A DNA stretch of 64,000 nucleotides from Glandiceps talaboti (taxonomy: Eukaryota; Hemichordata; Enteropneusta; Spengelidae), in assembly GCF_964340395.1 (NCBI RefSeq), contig NC_135571.1, forward strand, positions 3,386,111 to 3,450,110, written 5' to 3'. Position numbers and translations under genes: made by a program. Shown piece after piece: positions 14,946 to 28,100 of this stretch. Every line of letters begins with the position of its first letter. Positions within the stretch are counted from its first letter, which is position 1. The notes under the pieces were generated by a model. It saw only the letters and a program-made list of their open reading frames with translations, did no database searches and was not told the DNA's origin.

Positions 14946-15824
14946 CCACCATCATCATACAACAGCAACAACTACAACATGTGGTATTTCTGTATGTACA
15001 CATAATTTCGACAATGATGAAATAAATCAAATATGAGTAGGAACAACCTTGCATTACACTATATCACATAACATCACATCACATCACATTACATCATACC
15101 ATATCATATCATATCATATCACATCACATCACATCACATCATGTCACATCACATTACATCATATCACATCACATTTCATGACATGACATGACATGACATG
15201 ACACCACCCCATCCCCACCCTACCCCACCTCACATCACCCCACATCACATCACATCACATTACATTACATTACATTACATTACATTACATGCAGGGTATA
15301 TTTTAGATTAACATATTTATCAATGCTCTGATATAAACCTTGTCATACACTGGGTGTCTTCTTTCTGATACAAAGGTATACAAATACTCTAGATCACAAT
15401 TCTAGTTCTGTTCAGTTTGCTTTAAATTTCAAATGTATCATGTCTCTCCATTTCAACAGCATAAGGCATCCTTGATGAGTGTAATGTCTACTGTAATCGA
15501 TGTAGTGACGTTCAACATTAGTCTATTGGAGCAATCTTCACAGAGTGTCTTTACACTGACAGAATTTAGTGACATAAAGGAACTCGTATCAGAAGCAAGG
15601 GTAATAAAAAAATCATGTTTTTGAAAGTTGCTATTTTTTCCCCTTTACTTCCAATCTTTATTTTTACTAATAATATTACACTTTTTATATTTGGGGAATT
15701 ATGTATAGATAACATGTAACTATCAGCATTGATACAACATAATTTTATAAACCCTAGAAACAATATCTCATTGTTGTTTACGTGTGTGTATGTGAGCACA
15801 CGCCCATGTGTGTAAAAAAGTGTA

Positions 15825-15866
<42 letters not shown>

Positions 15867-18800
15867 AGAGTTTGTATGTATGTATGTATGTATGTATGTA
15901 TGTGTAACCAGATGATATTCTGTTGCTTAATATCATAAACGAAGGTAATCACAGTTTTGCCACTGGTGGCGCTATGTCTCTGGCTATGTCTGTTGACTGA
16001 GATTAACCTTTTCACTGGCGCTATTAATTAGAACAGCAATAAGAAAATAGTCCTTTTTGAGAAAGCTTGATTCATAACTTTTATGACCTTGATAATATTT
16101 CTGTTGTACTCTAAACTCCAATTGGATTAGAACTGTTGGTTTCTGACGGTTTTGGGGTGATATCCGACATTTTTGGGATATCAGAGAGAGTGGCGTATGA
16201 AATTGGCTTTGAGAGTGAAGGCATGTCAGGTGTACCGTTTAGTCTGCGCATTCGATTTGCCAAACATGATTGTGATTAATCTGACGTCATTTCTCGAAAC
16301 GAGGTTGTAAACAAAACGCTCAATCACGATCATGATTACTTACATGTAAACATTTTGAAAAAGTTTCGTATATATTCCGAATAAATTAAATGATTTTACA
16401 TCGTCAAAATGATTACAATGTTAACAAATTACCAATCAGACCGAACATAATTTATGTACATAATGTTTTCCATCATTTCTAACTTGCCGTCACTGAGCCA
16501 CGGGCGCGCGATCCCCCTATGATTACGTTGACTGCCATCTTGTAATCACGGCAATCATGGTTTGGGGCATAATTACTATGATTACCAATCATGATTGTGA
16601 TTGGTATTTATCAAACGCAAAATAATGATTGTGATTGATAAATCATGATCATGATTGTGCAAATCGAACGCGCCCCTTGTCCCATTGCCCTGGTCCCGAT
16701 CCCCTGCCTCCTTTCTGCCGCTGCTGGCGCTGTGAGTGTAGCGCCAGCAGCGGCAGAAAGGAGGCAGGGGACCAGGTGGATGGACAAAAACATGGTGGAC
16801 AGGACCAGAGAGAACGAATGGGTTGGGTCGCTCATTGACTTTTATCACGAACATTTTCCAGTATTTCAAGTTTGCAACAACTCTTCAAGGTATTTATGAG
16901 ATTGGTAGCAGGTAGAGTCGAGTAATATGTAGAACTCTGGCAAATTCGAAGCTAAAGTGAACTTTGTGGAAACACACGTATTTTATTTCATGTTCGCGCC
17001 ATGATGGACCATGCTTTTTATAGTCCGGTCAAAATAAGGTTTGACCTTGAACTAATTGCAACAGAAATTATTTTTGGCGCATCTTGCTCAGAATTTTATG
17101 CTGAACAACATATCAAATGTCTAGGAAAATCTGAGTGGTGGAACAGGGCTAAAAATGAGTTTGTAATATTGAGCTAATTAGCATATTCATGAAATAATGT
17201 GCGTTTGTCAAAACCGATGCAAGTAACAATAATAACATGTCTATGGATAGCTCTGGGGACGGGTAATTACCCTAACAACCCTGTGGTCATAAAACCATCC
17301 GATGTAACATAAATGTGCTTAATATTTCAGTAAGTTTGCTAATTAACATAATTAACTTTAATAGCATATAACCTATATCATGTATGACCTAAGTGTCCAT
17401 TGAACACATGCTGTAGATTAATAGCTGCAATAATTGTAGCGTTTGTTGTATGATTCTTTTTTCATCTGTTTGCTGCTTCTTTTCGTTCCGATGTTTATGG
17501 AACTAAATGCTACAATTGAATTCCTGTAACGTTAACACAAATAGACAGAAACGATTCAGGTCTGAACACCTTACCTGCCAAAAAATCATACATTTAATAA
17601 CTCAAACATTAATTATGTAGACTTCAAGACGGTATTAGACCCAACAAATGTTCAGTGGTACTGTACCCCAGTCCCATCAAAATCGGCAAAAGTAGCAATG
17701 CATGCAGCATTTTGAAAAGGGTAGTACGCGGACATCTCGCTCATGTGTATTGAGACCTTGAAAAGGTGTGCTAGTCACATCAAAAATTGATGAAAACCTT
17801 ATTTGGGGACTGACTTTGAAGAAAGACTGACTTTGAATTTTTCCTCCCATTTATAGTTCATCGCATGTTTATCTTTTGCAGATAAATGGAGCAGTGGTCA
17901 TTGACCATCTAGTTGGTGTACTCAGTTCCTTTGCTATGGAAAGTGATGTAGATGATGAAGTGATTCCTAAAATCACAAGTGGTAGGTTTGCTTTCTACTT
18001 GTTGTCAATAAAGTCATCCAATAATCGACATACCATTCTTGAAACTCGGAAAAGTAAGGATTGTTCAAGATTTCTGTTTAAGACTATATGTATTTATCTC
18101 AAACTGAAAATATTTGTCATTTTACAAATCATTCTAATTCTGTTCCAACTGTAACATGGAGTAAGATTGCATAGTACTTTACAATAATGTTGTGGATTTT
18201 GTGGCCTTAGTCACTTCTGCTTCTCTTCATTACAATATCAATATCATACGTCTGTTCTCCAGTGGCATGGTGCCATATTTGCATTTGTTGTCCTTGCGCT
18301 TGAAGAAATGGCCGACAATATAATTCTCTTTTGATTGCTAACCCATGAAGGTTAGCCATTAGATTTGTCCTCGGAGTTGGTCATCTCATGTGAACTTACC
18401 ATACTAAGATCTTTAACCCACATCAATTTGGTGAGTTATTGGAGAGTCTAATAGAGACTTTGATATTTTTGAAAGACTGGTACCTTCTTCTGGTGGTACA
18501 GACCACAAGCCCATGTCTTTGGGTGATTTGTCAGTGAAACCCTGCATAGCTTGGTGACATCTCAGCAATGATATTACATTTCTCTGCGATAGAATCGTCA
18601 TGGTGACAGCCTTTGTTTGCTTTGCAAATGATTATCATGGTATGCAATATATTATCTATTAAAGCAACACTGGCTGCAACTGGACTGTTTATTTGAAACT
18701 GTTTTGGTATTGGGTCTACACCTTAAAATCCCAACACCTCACATCACAACACAACACAACACAACACAACACAACACAACACAACAACAATTTCAACCTG

Positions 18801-19156
18801 TTACTTTACTACTTATGGGTGAACTCAAACTCTAATGAACATGTACAATAACTAATTATTGGCATTTTAACAAAGTACAGTGTATATATTGTTTGTTGTC
18901 AGATCACTCAAGTTACAGCTAATGCAATTTGTAAACCTGTTATATTTTCATAGATCTACTGAAAGCTTCTTCAAACATCATTGAAACTACTGCTTTTAGT
19001 GTAGTGACAGAAGAGGATGACAGGAAATGCACGGAATCGGTAAGAATATTTCACAATTTATGTAGAGATGCATCTAGATATGTATGTATGTATATATGTA
19101 TGCATGCATGTATGTATGTATGTATGTATGTATGTATGTATGTATGTATGTATGTA

Positions 19157-19187
<31 letters not shown>

Positions 19188-22100
19188 ATGGATGGATGTA
19201 TGTGTGTGTGTATGTATGTATGTATGTATGTATGTATGTATGTATGTATGTGTGTATGTGTGTATGTATGTATGTATGTATGTATGTATGTATGTATGTA
19301 TGTATGCATGTATGTATGTATGTATGTATACATGCATGCATGCTTGCCTGCTTGCTTGCTTGTTTGTTTGTTTGTTTGTTTGTTTGTTTGTTTGTTTGTT
19401 TGTTGATGATGACAAGGGCAGTATGATATTTCTGCAGAGATCATGATATACTGACAACATAAACTTTATGCCATGCTTTTATCAGTTTGTTTATGTCTGT
19501 GAAACTTAGTCACATAGTATACAAGATATGACTAACTTTCACAGACATAAACAAACTGATAACATGGGGTGAACCTACATCAGAGACACCCAATGTTATT
19601 TTGTATCAATATATGTCAGTTTGATAGTGTGATAAGGAGAAGACTTTTCTGCACCCATGAAGCCATAAATTGTCTACTCTTGATAAAATGACATCTTCAT
19701 TAGCAGCGTTATCATTTACATTTGCATGTCAGAGATATATTTATATTTATATTTTAATGTTGTAAAACATTTTGGATAGCTGTTGTAAGATCATATGTAT
19801 CTCCACTGTTCTATATTCTATTACAGGATAAAGTAGCCATGTCGTTGATGGCTGATGCTGTCGACTCTTGCCTTAATACCACACTGTTAGTGATGGACAG
19901 GACAGAGGAAGACGAGTTCTCCTTTGATTCAAACATCATCACCGCTGCAGTACTAGTATACAATGAATCTGCCATTGTGAGTGATGAGTTCTTTTCTGAA
20001 GCCGGTGTGTTCACATTAACAAGTATTGAACACCAAGGAGATGACACTGATGAAAGAAAAATCCATTCTAGTAAAGTAGGTTGTTTGTAGTTTTATCCTG
20101 AAAAAGTACCAAACTTTAGTGCAACACTATGTATAAAACACATACAGATACACACAGTGGCATAGGTACGCACTGACGGAATAAACACACAGACATAGAC
20201 ACACACCCACAGAATAAACCCAGACACACACTCACAGAATAAACACAGACATTGACACACACAGAAAAACACAGACGTTAAGACACAGACATAGACACAT
20301 ACAGACATAGACATACACATACACAGAATAGATACACCGATAGAGACAGACAGACATAGACACAGACCTAGACTTATACACACAATAGATACACCAACAG
20401 AGACAGACATAGACACACAGACAGACCTAGACACATACACCAACAGACAGACATAGACACACAGACAGACTTAGACACATACACAGAATAGATACACCAA
20501 CAGAGACAGACAGACAGACACACGCAGACACAGATCTAGACACATACACAGAATAGATACACCAACAGAGATAGACATAGACACAAACGCAGACACAGAC
20601 CTAGACACTTCCACAGAATAGATACACCGATAGAGACAGAGAAACAGACACACACTTGTCATTTCAATACATAACACTTGAAGAAGTAGAATGATAAATC
20701 TCAGTTGCTAGCACTAACCAGCTTTCGTTAACGCTTCTTTGGATAAGGTATGTACTAGACTTTAGAGTAACACCCTGTGTATAAAACATGAATATAGAGA
20801 TGTACGTGAACACACAGAGACATTAATTGGCACATTTGTTAGCTCCATATTTCACACTGGAAAGGAAGCCAATTATGGGTACCTCTCAGTTTGTATCACT
20901 AAGTAGCTATTGTTACAGCTTCTTTGGTTATATTAAAAAAAAGTTGAGATATTTAACATCTACTTTATGATATTAAGTGATGATATGGAATAAAGATACA
21001 TAACACTGTTACACTGTCACTTTTTTTACTTAGTTCCATGGTTCGTGGGTTAATTATTACATGTGCGAGTCTCCTGAGATCTTGATGTCATCACCAGTGT
21101 TAACTCTTGATCTTCTTGATATCCATGGCAACCCTCTCCAAGCAACAGGCTCCTATGTCATCAATGAAACAACAGCATCTTCCTTAGAGGTTGAAATATC
21201 AACTGAACACGACCTTGTGTTTGGAGTAAATGGGACTGGCTATAACAGTGTTATGACGGTGTTCATTGACTCTGAGACAAGTGGTGTACAGTATAAACTG
21301 TATGTGATGGCCGATTCAAAGCCAGATGAAGTTCACTTTAACAAATCATGGGAAATAACAAGTGGTACGAAGCATCGATTAATGTACAACACTTCGACTT
21401 CCGATAATGTTCATCACTTCATGTTGAAAATCAGTAAGTTGAACCAAATTATCATTTACCAAATTCTTAAATTTTTGTGACAGGCAGAATTTATATTTGC
21501 TTTTCACTCAAGTGAAAATACCTCCAGTATGATGTTTATGTTGCATTATCATCTATAATTACAATTGTCTTCTGGCATGGTTGATTGCATATTGGGGATT
21601 TCCTTAACCCTTTCACCACCACTTGCCTCATGGGATTGTGTGTTGTCCACCAGCCCCCTCACTGACATAATGTGAGAGTGAGTGTGGTGTAATCAAACTG
21701 ATATAAAAATACTTAGAGTTGCTTATTTTTGAAAAATAAGGTATCATTTGAATGGAAAATAAATTTTCTACATCATAGTTGCAAATACATGCATTCAAAT
21801 ATCACACACACAACCGAAATATGGATTAAAGTAACAAAATATTAATAAAACAAACACTGGTTGTTTATTTATTGACATATCACAAATAAACAAAATATTT
21901 ATATTACAAACAAAATTCAAAATACCAACATTCATGTTCTTACAAAACTTCTGTATACTGACTAAATGGTCAAAATCGGCGAAAATTTGTCAGAAAATGT
22001 TATTTTCAGTCGTATTAAATTTGAACGAAAATAATTAACGGCCTACTAATCCGATTACGACGCAATAGTCGGCCCCCGCACCGGCAATGAAGGGTAAAAA

Positions 22101-25100
22101 ATATCTGAAGTCGTCGCCCCAATACCTTCAGAAAAATCAGTTTGTGTAATTATATATCATTTTTTGACAGAACAACAAAAAATTATCACCAAATTTATCC
22201 TCAAAATCAGTAATAAATGCCCACAAGTTGGTAGTATACGAGTCCGAATCGGGACGCCAACGTGACGCTTTTTGCCGACATGCTTACCCACAAAAGCAAA
22301 TATGCAGTCGGGACTTTGAAGTTACGTTGCGATAATCTGATCCTTCCATATACTGCATCGAGTTCCCTCAGCCATCTCCTTGTATAAAACATCGTATTCA
22401 TAGTAAAATTGAGTGGAAATTTCTACGAACAGCACCTTTATTTACATTGCAAACGATGTTAGGGGAGACAGATTTTGCTTCGCCGATGTTGAAATTTGAA
22501 TTTTACATTGAAAAACGCACGTAAAAAATCCGATCGGAAAATCGCCAACATCAAGCGTAAGTGTCCCTCCACTGACCTCTACACAGTGAGCTAATACAAA
22601 TACAAGTCATTATTGAGCCGTAACAAAAAGAAATAAAACCAAAATAATCCATGATATAGCCAAAAATTACCCCCAGAACGTTAGCATGGGCGTCGGCACG
22701 GTCACAAGATTGCGTAAATTTGAACGACATTCAAAAATTCAACCATAAACTGCCGTCGGCAGCTCACACGGCCTTAGCGGGAATTTGATGCTTACATACA
22801 AGTACAATGTGTTCCCATAGCTAAATACTTGTATTCAACGATGTATTTCGAGTCAAATTCTGTCGAAATATCCAAAGATAGTGACATAATTTATATCGTA
22901 CACCATGTTATGAGAGCCGTTAATTACTTCCGCCATGTTGAAATTCGATTTTGTGAGCGAAAAACGCACATAAAATTACGATCGCTCGTCATTTGGATCG
23001 TACTCCTGATATCGCTCACTGTCATGCTTTCAAAATGGCAGTGTAGATAAACAAGGCTAATACGCATGTGTGGAACTAGTTATGGCAGCAATTTTTGCAG
23101 CAATAGCTGCCGTTTAACGGCATAACGGCGAGGTAGGTGAATGAACTCTGGCGTTCCCTCAATTGAGGGAATCGGTGGGCGCCCTAGCGCGTTCCCTCAA
23201 TTGAGGGAATCGGTGGTGAAAGGGTTAAGCATTTTTGTACACATGATAAATACCGTTATCGGGGCATTTATGAGTTATATCTTAATACAGGGTTTGAGTT
23301 TAGTCAATTGTGAGTGGTGGTTAAGTATACTTCAGTAAGTACAATACTGTGAGTACCTTTTATACAAGGAGCAAAAACTATTCTAAAATATATATAAACT
23401 CAGTCTGTGCCCCTTTTAGAATTCAGTTGATATAGTAACTAAAGTTTCAAACCGATTGCTGTTTATAAATAAATATTAATTGGATTCCAACAAAACAGGA
23501 TAATATACAACATGGCCCATAAAATATCATAATCAACATTAGTACAATAAAGCAATTATGATTATTGATTTATCTAGACAACACGAATGAAACTGTCCAT
23601 ATCGACCGACATAATATTACCCTGTCGGTTGCCATGACTTCCTGTTTGTATTGGAATGACTATCACCGAATATGGCAATCCAAGGGATGTTGGGTAAGTT
23701 TGGAACTACAACAGAGGAACTAAATAGAAGCTCAGGGCGATTATTTGGCAGTCAACACTCAACAGCCATGTGGCTCATATTATTACTAATAGGGACATAC
23801 CAGTTTAGGGACACAACAATTAGGAAGACAAGAATAATAATTTCATTTTATAATAATTCAAATATATCAAATGAAACATTTTATTTGCTATCATTCTATC
23901 AGCATTGATTGTATTATTGCTTTTATTCATAAAGGAGCTTCAAATGATTTATAGTAGAACCCCTTTCATTAAATGAAGTCTCCCACCAATGCATGTGTGT
24001 AGTGGCTCGTAGTGGCTCATTCCATTTTGGGTGTGTGGATTGCTTGTTAGACACAACACAAATGCATTCCAAATCTGAGCATTTATGCTGCTTATTATCA
24101 TTTACTTGTAATATATAAAACATTACACGATCAAAAATATACACCACCTGTTTCATTTTCTCCTTACATGCAATTAAGGTGTAACTAAAATTAATGTGCT
24201 AAGACCAACCCTAGAGAGAAATGGTATGCGCCAAGTATTGAAGGGGTTAATAGCACTTTGAACATTTGCTAACACCGCTTGCAACTCCCAGAAGTATTTG
24301 GTCGAAAATATAACAATTTTTATTTTCAAAGATTATTGTATGTTTGTATTACAGCCTGGTTCATCATCTGGACAGGATGCACTTGATATGTGTTACTTCA
24401 ATCACCTGACAACATTCACCAAAGCTGACTTTGTTGTTCCTGTCAATGACATTGACTTTGACAAAGTCTTCACAATGACTTTAACCCTGTACAGCAGTAC
24501 TGTACTTATTGCAGTTGTCAGTGGGTTTTTCGTATACAGCATCTCAGGTCTTTGGATGAGAAGGAAGGATAAACAAGACGTAGTGAATGTAAGGATATAT
24601 TAGTACTATACCTAAGGCCAAAAAAAAAATATATCTGGTTCTGGTCAGCGCGCGCGTGCCCTGAATACACTTGCGTCGATCCTTTTTTTTTCGTTAATTT
24701 TTAATTTCCTGTTCCTTATTTATTCCTGGTATCAGGAGAACAAGCAGCTGAAATCTACCCTACATGCCAAGACTGCTTAAATGCAAAGCCTAAACTGCTT
24801 CGAAGAAAAAGGAAGTTTTTCAAGAGATAAATATGATAGAACAGAGTATGTAAAGTGTCAAAAAAATGTGTATTTACTTATTTGCAAAAAAAAAAAAATT
24901 AGGAAAAAAAAAATTTGCGTCGTCGAAAGTTTACCCTGACCAGAACCAGATATTTTTTTTTTTTTGGCCAAATTGTCTATGTTCACTGTGGTTGGTATAA
25001 GCTGAGCTGAATGTATAAGTTTTCTTTACTCGGACGGCATACAACCCATAACACCAAAGTAAAGCATTTTTTATACATGTACCACAATCGTTTATAACAT

Positions 25101-28100
25101 CCATATCAAGTGTAAGTACACTGTTTCATTTGCTAATTGACCACATTAGAAAGGCCACATGCTAGGCTTGTAAATAAACCAACTGAAACAGTATACTTTT
25201 ACACTTGATATGAATGCTACAAACAAATGTAGCAATTAGAGAAAGTGCTTTACTTCAGTATTACCCATTGTACAAACAGTTACTTGCAAATCACAATGAA
25301 CCTGGTCTAACATAATGGTTTTAGAAGTCGGCTTAAGCTTCTAAGACTGTATGCAGCATACTTGGTATAGAAAAAATCTTTCAAGGTAGGAAGGTGCCTA
25401 GGGTGGGAGTTATTAAACTAAAATAAAGTAACGACAAACGTTTAAAGAGGTTATTTCTGGGGCTGTGTTAAAACAATTATAGTATGTTCACTTTTTACAA
25501 CTTTATAAGAAAAATGAAAATGATTGCTCTCTATAATACTCGACACAAATATCAAAAGAATTGATATAAGGTGACACATACAAATAAAATGTAATAACAA
25601 ATACGGTAACAGGTTTATGCTAAAGATTGATAACATTCAGATAATTTATTTTAATTTTAGTGGCTTGCCGCTGCCCAGGTGAATAACGAGGATGGACACA
25701 AGTACATGTATCGTATAACTGTATATACTGGATTGAAACCAAGGGCAGGTACTAAGTGCAAGGTTGCATTTGACATCGATGGCGAGAAGGGAATCAGTCG
25801 CAGAATAGTACTCGACAGCCAGGAACGAAAATTGGTAAACAAAATGTTTTATTTAATATTGACTATAATAGCAGATTTCATTCAATCTAAATTTTTATTT
25901 TAAAAGTAAAGTTGTTATAAAAACAATTCAATAAAAGTTGAACCAGGGTTTCCTAAATTAAATTGGTCACCTGACATTAGAGCACAATGGAACATTTAGA
26001 TTTTATTCCCATTAAAATATGAGTGACCTAAGGGTATTGTAGCGACGAGTAGTGACAACCTTTAGGTCACGAGTATTTTACACCTGAATGAACAAAAGTA
26101 TTGTGAATGATAAAGTTATACCACTTCAAGTATAATTTATGAAAAATCAGAACTCATATTAAGTATACTAAGTATGCAAATATGCCTCTTACCTCTACAG
26201 TCTGGGTTCGAACCCGCCAGATGTCTGCTGGGTTTGATTAAAAATTAACCAGGTCTGTATGTAAGAAGGGTGATGCTCAGTTTGACCCTGCCAAACAACA
26301 CAGGTTTTCCCCGGGCACTCTGGTTTCCTCTTGCTTCTTCAACACTAGGGCACTAGGGCGCTGCTCTTTTGGCGACCATTCAACAAAATAAAGATTATTA
26401 TTATTACATATGCAAATATAGTAAGGCCTAAAAAATAAATAATTATTTCGTTCTGGTTACCCGAATCAACCTAGCTTTTCACTGTCGACCCTAAACTTTT
26501 TTTTACGTATTGGAGAGAAAAATAATAAAATAGCCAGAAATTGTGAAGTCTCATGAGAAATAGTGGATGCAGAAACTGACATCAACTTAAAAAGACAATA
26601 TAAAACTATTCTTTCAATCTGTAATGGTTTTACATCTGATAGGAAGAAATAAACAACACAGAGACCATTAGGTAAACAATGGAAAACCTGAACTAGACAC
26701 TCACACAGAAAAGAAAATATAATAAAATAAAAAATCTACCTACCCCACCTATTCTAAAATTGAGTGTAACCAGAACCACACAATATTTTACTTAGGCAAA
26801 TATTAAGTATGCAAATATATCAGTATGCAAATATACTGAGTATGCAAATATATCAGTATGCAAATTGTCCGTCATGATTCCATTATTATTAAAGGAAATA
26901 AAGCAAAGAAATCCAGACAAAAACTTTTGTTCCAAATATTTAGTAATGTCTCCAAATCTAAAAGAAATTGGAGAAACTTTTCTTTCCTTCCAGAATATAA
27001 AGTCGGGAAGTATTCACAGCTTGAACGCTTCTGTGTCAGAGTATTTGGGACGACTTGAGAAACTGCAAGTGATTCTTAGTAAGTCCAAAGGTAAAGGCTA
27101 TGACCCATGGTTCTTGGATAGAATTGAAGTTACAGATTTGAATCCTGAAGCAGAAATAAAGCAGTGAGTTTCTAATTTTTTTTTGTTAAATAAAAACACC
27201 TAATCGATACACTTGTGACCCATGACTGGAAAACAGTCTCAGCTGAAGTTTAATTATAGCCCGATCAGCAACACACGACTACAGGGTATATCATATTAAA
27301 GGTATACTAGCCCCACTACTGAAACGTTTTTGCAACACTTTTGTAATAATCGCTTACTCGTAATATTGTACACCCTGAACAGTTTTTTGTGTCTGTACAT
27401 GTACTATTATTGTACAACAAATCCAATCACATTGATTTTTGGGTCCGCACCCACAAATCGGCTACCCAATGCAATCATGATTTCGACAACCTGTTATTGT
27501 ACTTAAATTGTGGACAAAGTCAGACTCTAATCAGCAAAATGTCTAATGATTGGTAGTTTAAAAAGTTTCCTGGGAATATACACGTATTGTTGGTTGTCCC
27601 ATTGAAACAAAATAATACTGCAGTTACAGCCAATGTGTTTTTACTGTTTTGATGTATCTTGGATCAATCATGGGCACACGAATGTCACCTCATCATACCA
27701 GTATTCAGAGCATGTGTTCATGTCACATTTCGAACAACACTTTCTCAGGAACTATGCTGTCTCACCATTTTACTCGCACTATTCCTGAGAATCATACATG
27801 TACACACCCAAACTGCCTTCACTATCTATTGCTCAGAGAAACTCTTAGAGATTAAAATAGCCATATGGATGAGGATTGGGTATTTATTTTGGATTTTTAA
27901 TTCAGAAAATAATTTTATCATGATAAAATTGTTTATGATAAAAATCCAAAATAAATACCCAATCCTCATCCATATGGCCATTTTAACTATATTCTTGGTG
28001 GTTTAGACTAACAGTCGTTAACTGCTTTACAGGTATGATTTTCTTTGCTACGAATGGCTTGGAAAGGACAACCTGGTAAAGACCCTGGAAGTTGCTGAGG

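Noticed and set aside
14780-15054. Poly-Asp, poly-Ser and poly-His-like frames
   Set aside because: Translations of (CAA)n and (CAT)n.
16582-16899. Overlapping 70-95-codon frames on both strands
   Set aside because: They run through the 31-bp inverted repeat, which explains their similarity to each other. No splice context or domain.
20093-20677. Hydrophobic, Cys/Ser/Val-rich minus-strand frames
   Set aside because: Translations of the CACAGACATAGACAC minisatellite.
27659-28006. 115-codon frame upstream of exon 18
   Set aside because: It crosses the palindromic element at 27852-27986 and has no family resemblance.
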